Below are positions 32,104 through 39,550 of a stretch of 41,055 bases of DNA, one piece after another (the first letter of the stretch is position 1; every line of letters begins with the position of its first letter). Location of the stretch: assembly GCA_014879675.1 (NCBI GenBank), contig JACSRQ010000094.1, positions 1 to 41,055 on the forward strand, in the 5' to 3' direction. This stretch comes from Ignavibacteria bacterium (GTDB lineage: Bacteria; Bacteroidota; Ignavibacteria; Tepidaquicellales; OLB5). The notes below the pieces were generated by a model that saw only the letters and a program-made list of their open reading frames with translations, was not told where the DNA came from and made no database searches. Both the position numbers and the translations under genes were made by a program.

Positions 32104-34638
32104 TTAAAACACTCCCCTATTATTCGTCTGCCTTGTAACCTTAATATCCTGAAGCTGCGGCGCTTTAATTCTAAGTTCAAACTTGTATCCTCGGTATAAA
32201 CCCGTTGGCACCCAGTTGAAGCTCATCTCCCAGCAGTGCAGGTCGCGGTACAATGTAATGTACGGAGTGGAAAATGCCTGCCCGAAAATATCATACCCGG
32301 TTGTGAAAGTTATCTTCCAGTTCTTCGTCAAGTTAAAATTCAGATTGCCTGATATGTTTGAGAATTTGTTTATCACGCTGGGATTCCGCCTATCGATGCT
32401 GTAATTATAGCCTATTGAAACAGACCAGGGAATGGAAAAATCAACCGGCCTATCGCCATAAATTCCCACATACTCGCTTTCATATGTGCTTGTTTCGTTC
32501 AGCTCTTCGGCTTCCTTTGTGCTATCCGGGCCTTCATTCACTATCTGCCCGCCAGCCAGTGTGCTGTTGAGCGAAATATTAAAGCTGGTTAGCTGCGCAA
32601 ATTTTTTATCAGTATTCCACAGGAATTTATTTATCCTGCCAACACCATCAACATATTTATACAGACTGAATGACGCTCCGCCTGCAACACTTAGGAAGCT
32701 GCCGATCTCCGTGCGGTAATTCAGCCCCAGCTCCGAAAACCTGAGGCTATCTGCCGCAAAATTATAACTTATACCCGCATTAAGATTGAGAAGCTGGAAT
32801 TTTTTATCGGTTGAATCAGTATCCTTCACCTTCATTTCGAAAATATTGCCCACCGAAAAGCTTAAGAGCTGCTGCTCACCCGAAGGCGCGCCGCCGAATA
32901 CCTCGCGCTCATAGATCGAGTACTTAACTTCCTGGCCGAACTGGTTAGTGTATGTTTTGAACGCATTCCACTGAGGCTGGGAAAAATCCGGCTGAAAACT
33001 ATAGGTTACCGATGGCGTTATTGTATGCCTCAGCCCCCTGATGCCGAATATCCGCGTGTTAAAAAGTCCGATAAGCCTTGAGTTAAGCGTTACACCTGTG
33101 TTAAAATACCTGAACGCTTTGAATCCTTTTATATTACTTGTTGAAACAGTGCTATCTGCGGGATTAAATGTTTTCTCAACCGATTTATCATACCATATCT
33201 CATTGTAGTTAAAAAATGGCGAGAAGCTGAATTCCGAAACTTTGATTGGAGCGTTTATATTCACTGTTTGCCTGATACCACCCCGTGTATTGCGGTTAAA
33301 ATTCCCGTCAATAACCGAAGAGTTTGCAAGCAGCTTCTGATCGATATAAAGAAGCTGGCTGTTATACGCGTATGAAATTGATTCATACCACTTAAGACTT
33401 AACAATGAAGTTGCTTTCGAGCGGAAAGGGAATGTCTGTGTGCGCACAAATGTGAGCGAGGGAATGGTCTGCCTTATCTCGCCGGTTGTCAGGTTCTGGT
33501 CGCGGGAGTAGTTCAGCGAGAGCGAGTTCGGTGTGCCTTCCCAGAATTTGTTCAATGTTACATTTGATATCGCGTTCTGCTGAAGCAGGTCATTCAGATT
33601 ATTAGTCGAAGTATTGTAATAATTTTTGCTGCTCAGAAAATTTACATTTGCAGTAAGCGAAGTAGTCGGGTTTATGGTTTGGTTATGATATACTCCTATG
33701 CGCCATTCATCGCTGTAAGTTTTGTCGTTATCGGTATCTTCGCCAAGGCGGATCCTTGAGCCCCCGAGATCAACGTTTCCGCTCAGCTTATAACGCACCA
33801 CGTAACGGAAGCGCGAGCTAAGGTCTATCCTGCCCTTGGTGTAATAGTTTCCCTGCAGCGCAATATCCCAATAATCGCTGGCGGCCCAAAAATATCCGAG
33901 GTGCGAGAGATACCTTCCGTAAGTCGGATCCTCACCGTATGCCGGCGGGATCAATCCGCTGGATCTGCCTGAATGGTTGGGAAAAATGCCGAAGGGCAGT
34001 GCAAAGATAGGTACATCATCAATGAAGAGGTAAACCGGTTCAGCAATAACTCTATCACCCTGTATAATTTTCAGCTTCGGACTGCCGAAATAATAATCGG
34101 GCTCAGCTTTATCACAGGTTGTGTATCTTCCGTTTTGTATGAAAAAAATATCGTCAGATACTTTTTTAATTTTTTCGCCCAGGTAATAGCCGCCTTCAAG
34201 CTCGGTTGCGCCCATATCAATATTACCCTTGCGGGTAGAGAAGTTATACCTCAGGCGGCTGGCATCATAGCGTTTTGAGCCTTCAATAAATATCGGCTGT
34301 CCTATGAATTTACCGGCTTTGGTGGTATCCGGCACACCGTATGCTTCCATGATGGAGCTCTCGCGGTAAAGGATTATCCGTGCAGCCTTCAGATCATACT
34401 CTTTGAACTTAAGCTGTGCATCGTTATAGAGCATCAGCTTATCGCCCGATACATCGAATATCGCGGAGTCTGTTGCCGAGTACTCGATTATAGCGTTAAC
34501 ATCGCCATCGTTCCGGGTGGAATCAACTGCGGTTTTGAGTGAATCATTGATAGGTACATACAGAACTGAATCACCGGATTGCTGTGAATAAATTGGCAGG
34601 GTTAACAGAAACAGGAATATTTTAAAAAAAAATTTCAA
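32104..34638 (-). CDS. lptD: LptD-like LPS-assembly outer-membrane protein
   Basis: 844 residues from a TTG start that gives signal peptide KFFFKIFLFLLTLPIYSQ. Residues ~45-200 form the OstA/LptA-like beta-jellyroll (AIIEYSATDSAIFDVSGDKLMLYNDAQLK), with Cys in YTTCDKAEPDYYFG, and VPIFALPFGIFPN marks the junction into a large barrel (~220-844; many alternating aromatic strands such as SLSLNYSRDQNLTTG). The protein delivers LPS to the outer leaflet. It starts 100 bases after msrC, from which it is separated by a terminator-like hairpin. Confidence 0.85.
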   Translation of the reverse strand: MKFFFKIFLFLLTLPIYSQQSGDSVLYVPINDSLKTAVDSTRNDGDVNAIIEYSATDSAIFDVSGDKLMLYNDAQLKFKEYDLKAARIILYRESSIMEAYGVPDTTKAGKFIGQPIFIEGSKRYDASRLRYNFSTRKGNIDMGATELEGGYYLGEKIKKVSDDIFFIQNGRYTTCDKAEPDYYFGSPKLKIIQGDRVIAEPVYLFIDDVPIFALPFGIFPNHSGRSSGLIPPAYGEDPTYGRYLSHLGYFWAASDYWDIALQGNYYTKGRIDLSSRFRYVVRYKLSGNVDLGGSRIRLGEDTDNDKTYSDEWRIGVYHNQTINPTTSLTANVNFLSSKNYYNTSTNNLNDLLQQNAISNVTLNKFWEGTPNSLSLNYSRDQNLTTGEIRQTIPSLTFVRTQTFPFRSKATSLLSLKWYESISYAYNSQLLYIDQKLLANSSVIDGNFNRNTRGGIRQTVNINAPIKVSEFSFSPFFNYNEIWYDKSVEKTFNPADSTVSTSNIKGFKAFRYFNTGVTLNSRLIGLFNTRIFGIRGLRHTITPSVTYSFQPDFSQPQWNAFKTYTNQFGQEVKYSIYEREVFGGAPSGEQQLLSFSVGNIFEMKVKDTDSTDKKFQLLNLNAGISYNFAADSLRFSELGLNYRTEIGSFLSVAGGASFSLYKYVDGVGRINKFLWNTDKKFAQLTSFNISLNSTLAGGQIVNEGPDSTKEAEELNETSTYESEYVGIYGDRPVDFSIPWSVSIGYNYSIDRRNPSVINKFSNISGNLNFNLTKNWKITFTTGYDIFGQAFSTPYITLYRDLHCWEMSFNWVPTGLYRGYKFELRIKAPQLQDIKVTRQTNNRGVF

Positions 34639-34670
34639 ATTTTGATTATAAAATTATACCCCGGTAATTT

Positions 34671-34696
34671 AAAAAGCCCACGGCTTCAGCCGTGGG
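34671..34696 (-). terminator. Hairpin terminator between msrC and lptD
   Basis: On the minus strand CCCACGGCT / AGCCGTGGG (perfect nine-base arms, 34677-34696) is followed by CTTTTTAAATT. It would end the msrC transcript, or attenuate read-through into lptD. Confidence 0.65.
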
Positions 34697-34716
34697 AAAT
34701 TCATCGCTGAAAATCA

Positions 34717-34736
34717 GAAACCGTTTCAACGGTTTC
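34717..34736. repeat. Second nine-base palindrome
   Basis: GAAACCGTT TC AACGGTTTC, same nine-base arms and TC centre as the terminator hairpin 20 bases away, but without a T-tract. It ends two bases from the msrC stop codon. Confidence 0.75.
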
Positions 34737-34738
34737 TA

Positions 34739-35221
34739 TTACACAAACTTAATCATTGCGCAAATTTCGGTCAGATACTTCTCATCGGTTTTATCAAACA
34801 TAATGAGTCTATCTGAATCAACATCCAGAACCGCCAAAACTTTCCCGTCTCTAATAACCGGAATGACAATTTCGCTTTTAGATAAACTGCTGCATGCAAT
34901 GTGTCCGGGGAATTTCTCAACATCCTCTACAATTACCGCTTCCATGCGCTCTGCGGCTGCGCCGCAAACTCCGTTTGGTATCTGTATCCTCGTGCATGCT
35001 ACGGGTCCCTGGTAAGGACCCAAAACCAGCTCGCCACCCCTTACAAAATAAAACCCTACCCAGAAGAATCCTTCCATAGCATGCTTTAAGGCTCCGCATA
35101 TGTTTGCCATATTTGCGATCAGGTCACTTTCATCCGCGATCAGCGCCTTCACCTGCGGCAAAAGCTGCCTGTACCGCTCTTCTTTGGTTAGACTGGAGTT
35201 TATTTTTATATTTTCTATCAA
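34739..35221 (-). CDS. msrC: Free methionine-(R)-sulfoxide reductase (GAF-type)
   Basis: 160 residues from a TTG start. Single GAF domain that reduces free methionine-R-sulfoxide with thioredoxin. All three family cysteines are present: Cys76 in VACTRI, Cys86 in NGVCG and Cys110 (catalytic) in GHIACSS. Surrounding motifs FFWVGFYF, LGPYQGPVACTRI, VEKFPGHIACSS and SEIVIPV are characteristic, and VLDVDSDR closes the domain. Length is typical. Cytoplasmic repair of oxidised methionine. Confidence 0.92.
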   Translation of the reverse strand: MIENIKINSSLTKEERYRQLLPQVKALIADESDLIANMANICGALKHAMEGFFWVGFYFVRGGELVLGPYQGPVACTRIQIPNGVCGAAAERMEAVIVEDVEKFPGHIACSSLSKSEIVIPVIRDGKVLAVLDVDSDRLIMFDKTDEKYLTEICAMIKFV

Positions 35222-35366
35222 TGCCGATTTATTAGACTGAAAGAACCTGATTTTAGCACGTATGTCAATACTATTTCAATATTAACAATGCATCAACAAC
35301 TTGAAACTTTTAACTTGTAACCTGCAACTTCACTCCGCAATCACAAATCCGCACTCCGCAATCTCA
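35222..35366. other. Spacer with word-like degenerate repeats
   Basis: On the minus strand 35283-35366 reads as slipped words (GATTGCGGAGTGCGGATTTG, AAGTTGCAGGTTACAAGTT). No gene. Confidence 0.55.
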
Positions 35367-35921
35367 TCACAGCCCCATCTTATCAGATATCCCTTTTATA
35401 GCATCTGCAACAAAAGCTATATGTTCTTCCAGTGGTACGCCAAGTCCTGCAGCGCCGTTCACTATATCATCACGGTTTACGTTGCGTGCAAACTCTTTCT
35501 TCTTCATCTTTTTTATAACTGATTCCACCTTAACATCTTCTATCTTTTTAGATGGCTGAACCATCGCGCATGCTACAAGGAATCCGGAAAGCTCATCAAC
35601 CGCGAAAAGTGTTTTTTCCATTAACGAATCACGGCTTACACCTGTGTAATCCGCATGCGAAAGGATGGCGCGTATTATTTCCTCATCATATCCCCGCTCA
35701 CGCAGTATGGCGCTGCCCTTTATGGGATGCTCTTCAGCCGTGGGATGTATCTCCCAGTCGAAATCATGAAGCAAACCAACTGCCGCCCATTTATCCTCAT
35801 CCTCACCGAACTTGCGGGCGTATTGTTTCATAGCCTCCGCTACGGCATACATATGCCTGCGCAGATTTTCATTCTTCACAAACTCGTGAACTATTTCTAA
35901 TGCTTTATCGTATTGTGTCAT
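35367..35921 (-). CDS. HD-domain phosphohydrolase
   Basis: 184 residues, cytoplasmic. The metal site is His23 (RRHMYAVAEAM), His52-Asp53 (GLLHDFDWE), with further His65 (EEHPIKG), His89 (AILSHAD) and Asp109 (VDELSGF): the HDIG-type H...HD...H...D pattern. These stand-alone proteins often act on nucleotides or phosphate esters; the substrate is unknown. IEDVKVESVIKKMKKKEFAR is a basic C-terminal segment. A perfect GC-rich hairpin lies only nine bases before the start, so it is in the 5' leader. Confidence 0.85.
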   Translation of the reverse strand: MTQYDKALEIVHEFVKNENLRRHMYAVAEAMKQYARKFGEDEDKWAAVGLLHDFDWEIHPTAEEHPIKGSAILRERGYDEEIIRAILSHADYTGVSRDSLMEKTLFAVDELSGFLVACAMVQPSKKIEDVKVESVIKKMKKKEFARNVNRDDIVNGAAGLGVPLEEHIAFVADAIKGISDKMGL

Positions 35922-35930
35922 AGTTTTTGG

Positions 35931-35952
35931 AATCCCCGCGAAGGCGGGGATC
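35931..35952. repeat. dRS3-like palindrome
   Basis: ATCCCCGC GAAG GCGGGGAT, eight-base perfect arms. It is very like the widespread GGATCCCCGC...GCGGGGAT repeat (the neisserial dRS3 kind). Located between gpmA and the HD gene. Confidence 0.75.
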
Positions 35953-36045
35953 CATTATTCAAATTCTAACTATTATTTTAAGTTTCTCGCCGATCTGCAC
36001 AATTGAGTTTTCATAATTTCTTAGCGCTCTTGGCGGTTAAAAAAA

Positions 36046-36651
36046 TTATAGTTCTTTCTTCGAAACAATATTCAGATTCTCATCGAGGTCATACAGAATC
36101 GGCACGCCGGTTGGAATTTCAACCTTAACAATCGCCTCGCCGGAAAGCTTTTCGAGGTGCATAATCAGCGCCCTTAAGCTGTTACCATGTGCAACTATCA
36201 GTATATTTTTGCCATCCTTAAGCATCGGTTCAATTCTTTTATGGTAATATGGCAGCACGCGCTCCGCGGTATTTTTAAGGCTCTCGCCTCCCGGCGGCTG
36301 AATGTCATAACTTCTGCGCCATATATGAACCTGCTCTGCGCCGAACTTCTCGCGGCACTCATCTTTGTTCAGACCCTGCAGGTCGCCGTACATTCTTTCA
36401 TTCAGCGCTTCATCGCGCTCTGCAACCAGGTTGTTGAATCCCGCAGTCTGCGCTGCAATTGCATAAGTTTTGATCGCTCTTTGCAGCACCGAAGTGAATG
36501 CGTGGTTAAATTTCATGCCTTTGATCTTCTCGCCGGCTGATTTTGCTTCTTCTTCACCTTTTGGTGAAAGCGGAATATCGATCCAGCCCGTAAACCGGTT
36601 TTCTAAGTTCCACTGTGATTGCCCGTGTCTAATCAGTACTAATTGGCTCAT
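36046..36651 (-). CDS. gpmA: 2,3-bisphosphoglycerate-dependent phosphoglycerate mutase
   Basis: 201 residues from ATG at 36651; an upstream ATG (36702) adds 17 residues coded by word-like spacer DNA and is rejected. The enzyme interconverts 3- and 2-phosphoglycerate. LVLIRHGQSQWN (His9 phospho-acceptor), RFTGWIDIPLSPKG, SVLQRAIKT, ERMYGDLQGLNK, PPGGESL and the second histidine in IVAHGNSLRAL (~156) are all present. It is shorter than the ~250-residue E. coli form but usual for the compact type. Glycolysis, cytoplasm. Confidence 0.92.
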   Translation of the reverse strand: MSQLVLIRHGQSQWNLENRFTGWIDIPLSPKGEEEAKSAGEKIKGMKFNHAFTSVLQRAIKTYAIAAQTAGFNNLVAERDEALNERMYGDLQGLNKDECREKFGAEQVHIWRRSYDIQPPGGESLKNTAERVLPYYHKRIEPMLKDGKNILIVAHGNSLRALIMHLEKLSGEAIVKVEIPTGVPILYDLDENLNIVSKKEL

Positions 36652-36835
36652 CTGTAATTTTGCCCCGTTTGTAATTTTATGATTTTGTGGTTTTTGGTTC
36701 AATGATCAATAAATATAAGGCTTTGTATATTTTCATTAAATACCTAAAAAAATAGGTGTAAATGAAACATAAATCGGTACATATTATGCAGTTGTGAAGT
36801 GATGTATTAATTCAAATGCCGGTATGGTCAATATG

Positions 36836-37071
36836 AATGGGGTTCGCATCTAAAAGCTAAACCCCCGAAAGGAATTTTCGTTGGAAAACAATTCGGTTTC
36901 AATCACCACACAACGAAAATTGAAGCAATGCTCCCCCCTTTTCCAAAGGCGAAAGGGGTGGACGTGTTTCTTTATCATGTCCCCCCTTCCGCTTCTCAGA
37001 AGGGGGGGAAGATCGCTTACAAAACCGATAGCGGAGATTGAAAGTTGATTTGAGTTTTACGGAAAAGTAAC
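36836..37071 (+). repeat. Family F tandem unit 1 (236 bp)
   Basis: Order: GGGGTTCGCATCTAAAAGC, GGTTTCAATCACCACACAAC, hairpin 1 (CCCCCCTTTTCC...GAAAGGGG, no nested tip), GTGTTTCTTTATCATG, hairpin 2 (CCCCCCTTCCGCTTC TCA GAAGGGGGG, no nested tip), GATTGAAAGTTGATTTGAG. Hairpin 1 is hairpin 2 in reverse orientation. Confidence 0.85.
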
Positions 37072-37324
37072 AATGGGGGTTGCCTTTAAAAGCCAAACCC
37101 CCGATAATAATCTACGATGGAAAACATTCTGGTTTCAATCATCACACAACGAAAACTGAAGCAATGCTCCCCCCTTTTTAAACTGCCAAGGCAGTCAGGA
37201 AAGCGAAAGGGGTGGACGTGTTTCTTTATCATGTCCCCCCTTCCGCTTCTCAGAAGGGGGGAAGATCGCTTAAAAAGACGATAGCAAAGATTGAAAGTTG
37301 ATTTGAGTTTTACGGAAAAGTAAC
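37072..37324 (+). repeat. Family F tandem unit 2 (253 bp)
   Basis: Same order and nearly the same sequence as unit 1. It is 17 bp longer, mainly because hairpin 1 carries the nested tip AAACTGCCAAGGCAGTCAGG. A third unit begins at 37325 and stops after GGGGGTTCGCGTCTAAAAGC. Confidence 0.85.
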
Positions 37325-37357
37325 AATGGGGGTTCGCGTCTAAAAGCTCCGGGCAAT

Positions 37358-37388
37358 AAAAAAAGCCCGCCCTTTTTCAAAGGCGGGC
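37358..37388 (-). terminator. Strong intrinsic terminator of the DUF2202 gene
   Basis: Minus strand: GCCCGCC, loop, GGCGGGC, then seven T. It starts ~28 bases after the stop codon. Confidence 0.9.
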
Positions 37389-37415
37389 CGGTTATACTTT
37401 TATCAGAACTGCGTT

Positions 37416-38012
37416 TTATTTCAGCGCTGTCCCTTTTTCCTTAACATTTTTTATGATCATATCAAAATCAGACAAGGAAAGTACTGCAGGCTGGTATTCA
37501 ACACCGGAGAGCTTAAGGCTTTTCACAAATGCCCGCAGGTGATTCTGGCTTGCGCGTTCCATCTGTGCGAATATTTTGATTGTCCTGTCATCTGTTTGAG
37601 ATTTGATTCTCTCGCGCAGGTTTGTTATATCATTTTCTTCCATCAGTGCAGCGGTTTCCAGCGAGGTAACATCCGAGATATTCCCAAGTACAGTGTATTC
37701 ATCATATAGTGCCTGTATATCTTTGTTGTCGTAAAGTCCCTTTTCATCGCCGGCCAGTCCGGTACCCTGAGGCAGTTCTTTTACGCCCATCAGTTCTTTT
37801 ATACGCAGCATGTGTATCGCTTCGCTTTCACGCACCTGGTCAAATACGTTTAATCCCCACTTGTTAAAAAATTCGGAGTATAGATCGTATGACATCTTTT
37901 CTTCTTCATACATCTTCTGTAGAAGCTTCTCATCAGTACCGGCATTTGACTGCACTGTAAATAGTACGCCGAAGATAAAAAGCACAATTGCGGATATTTT
38001 GTATGTTTTCAT
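37416..38012 (-). CDS. Secreted DUF2202 ferritin-like protein
   Basis: 198 residues. Signal peptide MKTYKISAIVLFIFGVLFTVQSNA. The mature part is a four-helix ferritin-like bundle: MYEEEKMSYDLYSEFF (~35-50), VFDQVRESEAIHMLRIKELM (~56-75), TSLETAALMEENDITNLRER and IFAQMERASQNHLRAFVKSL. The Glu/His pattern E-x(n)-E-x-x-H (ESEAIH; ERASQNH) fits a di-metal site as in DUF2202. Function is not established; metal handling or oxidase activity is an inference. GAAAGGAG lies eight bases before the ATG. Two sets of 11-base direct repeats upstream suggest control by an OmpR/PhoB-type regulator. The gene has its own terminator. Confidence 0.85.
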   Translation of the reverse strand: MKTYKISAIVLFIFGVLFTVQSNAGTDEKLLQKMYEEEKMSYDLYSEFFNKWGLNVFDQVRESEAIHMLRIKELMGVKELPQGTGLAGDEKGLYDNKDIQALYDEYTVLGNISDVTSLETAALMEENDITNLRERIKSQTDDRTIKIFAQMERASQNHLRAFVKSLKLSGVEYQPAVLSLSDFDMIIKNVKEKGTALK

Positions 38013-38037
38013 TTTGAAACTCCTTTCGTCTAACTGA

Positions 38038-38066
38038 ATCTTAGTGAAATCTTAACTACATCTTAA
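38038..38066 (-). promoter_or_regulatory. Three direct repeats with 11-base period
   Basis: On the minus strand TTAAGAT-N4-TTAAGAT-N4-CTAAGAT (38066 down to 38038). Seven-base repeats with four-base spacers are the PhoB/OmpR winged-helix arrangement. The cluster is ~26-54 bases upstream of the DUF2202 ATG. Confidence 0.5.
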
Positions 38067-38155
38067 TACTAAACTAATCATTATATTTCCGTTTGTCAAT
38101 GACAAATATCATGAAATCGGCTGATAAATTTCATATAATTAATATGTTAGAATTG

Positions 38156-38211
38156 TGTTAAACCGTTACAATAGTAAAACTATGGTTAGGAAATGTTAAA
38201 GGATTGTTAAG
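38156..38211 (-). promoter_or_regulatory. TTAACA-type direct repeats (Pho-box-like)
   Basis: Minus strand: CTTAACA (38211-38205), TTTAACA (38200-38194), CCTAACC (38190-38184), with 11- and 10-base steps, then TTGTAAC and TTTAACA further on. TTAACA repeats at 11-base steps recall the Bacillus PhoP and cyanobacterial Pho boxes. Confidence 0.45.
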
Positions 38212-38315
38212 AACATAATATGCCGCTGGTGTAAACTCATTTGCTATAAACACCGCAGAAATATTCGGTAGTGTGATGTTGTTTTAATAATGAACTCAAA
38301 TTGCTAATTTGCAGC

Positions 38316-39518
38316 GTGTCTAAAGTAAAAATAGTCCTGCTTATACTTGCTGCCGCTTCAGCGGCTATGCTGCTCTATTACGCATCAATAAGATCAACAC
38401 AGTTGACACATGGATTCGCATCGTACTATACACATTCGCGCCTGCTTGCCGAAGGCGGCGATATGACAGCGGCTTATGACTCGCTGTATTTTCACTCAAA
38501 AATGTGGGAGTATAATTTCGGCCGCGTGAAGGATCTGCCCAATCTTCCAACCGGTTCGCTGATAATGTTTCCGCTGGCTTTTTTGGAGCCGGTGAAAGCT
38601 AAGGTTGTATGGACGGCTATTTCTCTACTCGCACTTGCCGCTTCGGTGCTGCTGCTTTTCCGCACTTACAATATTTCATTTAATTCTTCAGCAGGATTCG
38701 CGCTGCTGTTCTTTACTTTTGTAATGAATCCTTTATACAGCAACATGCTGTTCGGACAGGTTTATTCGGTAATGCTGCTTCTGGCGTCACTGGCTTTGTA
38801 TGGTGTGAAATCCCGGAAACCAATTCTCACCGCAGCCTCAATAGCCTTAATGCTCGTGTTTAAAGGATACGGCCTGTATCCTCTTGCTGCTCTGCTTTTG
38901 ATGAAAGAATACCGAGCTTCTATTTATTCTATAATATTCACTGCCGTCATCTTGCTTTCAACTCTGCCATTGTATGGAGTAACTGCGTGGCAGATGTATT
39001 ACACGGAATTTTATTCAGTTGTAGCCTACGGCACATTTACGGGGCATATTGCTTACCAGACTTTTGGCAGCCTGCTCATGCATACTTTCAGCTCTATACC
39101 TAAAGTTTACTTGTATTACCTGTCGCAGGCCGCGGGATTGATCGTTCTTGTTTTTTTAACCCTCCGGATGAAACCGATTGGTAAAACTGCTGCACTCACC
39201 TCGGCCATCGCCTTAAATGTAATCTTCTCACCTGCGGCAGAAAATTATCATTACGTATTGATGATCCCGCTGGTATATTGGGCAGGCAGTTTGATTGCAC
39301 TTCATGCCCGATCGAAAAAAGTGGTGCCTACAGCATTAATTCTATTTACAGCATTGCTTAGCGCACCCTTGGGTTATTTAGCACTTAACAACTCGCCCTT
39401 CCCCATTTTCCTACTTGGCTACCCCAGACTTTATGCAGGCGCTGCAATATTAGTAATTGCAGTCATCTTCTCGCTTTCGGTACTACAAAATAAGTCCGCG
39501 GAAAGTTCACTTCATTAA
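38316..39518 (+). CDS. GT87-like (DUF2029) membrane glycosyltransferase
   Basis: 400 residues from GTG at 38316. A TTG at 38301 is in frame, but the -7 element TAATTTG (38305-38311) lies between them, so the GTG is preferred. About ten membrane helices. The first loop after helix 1 has THGFASYYTHSRLLAEGGDM, and the third region NPLYSNMLFGQVYSVMLLLASLALYG matches the GQ-x(n)-L block of the GT87 polyprenyl-phosphate mannosyltransferase family. VFKGYGLYPLAALLL is the following conserved K-x-x-P helix. Predicted lipid-linked sugar transfer on the outer side of the inner membrane. Followed 32 bases later by a radical SAM gene, probably co-transcribed. Confidence 0.78.
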   Translation: MSKVKIVLLILAAASAAMLLYYASIRSTQLTHGFASYYTHSRLLAEGGDMTAAYDSLYFHSKMWEYNFGRVKDLPNLPTGSLIMFPLAFLEPVKAKVVWTAISLLALAASVLLLFRTYNISFNSSAGFALLFFTFVMNPLYSNMLFGQVYSVMLLLASLALYGVKSRKPILTAASIALMLVFKGYGLYPLAALLLMKEYRASIYSIIFTAVILLSTLPLYGVTAWQMYYTEFYSVVAYGTFTGHIAYQTFGSLLMHTFSSIPKVYLYYLSQAAGLIVLVFLTLRMKPIGKTAALTSAIALNVIFSPAAENYHYVLMIPLVYWAGSLIALHARSKKVVPTALILFTALLSAPLGYLALNNSPFPIFLLGYPRLYAGAAILVIAVIFSLSVLQNKSAESSLH

Positions 39519-39550
39519 TCATTTCGTTTGGCTAATTTCGCTACAAGAAA

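Larger units (their letters stand above)
36652..37415. other. Spacer with tandem family F units
   Basis: From 36652 to ~36830 AT-rich, with word-like DNA near the gpmA start. From 36836 it consists of two long F units and the start of a third, then a terminator. No gene; the open frame at 36899-37096 on the minus strand is repeat sequence. Confidence 0.75.
38013..38315. other. Divergent control region
   Basis: AT-rich spacer between the DUF2202 gene (-) and the GT87 gene (+). It holds two clusters of Pho-box-like direct repeats (38038-38066, 38156-38211) and the GT87 -7 element TAATTTG (38305-38311). No palindromic repeat family is present. Confidence 0.6.

Noticed and set aside
36836-37348. 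Possible tandem-repeat gene or satellite coding region
   Set aside because: Unit lengths (236 and 253 bp) are not compatible with a continuous frame and both strands carry stops; the content is hairpins.
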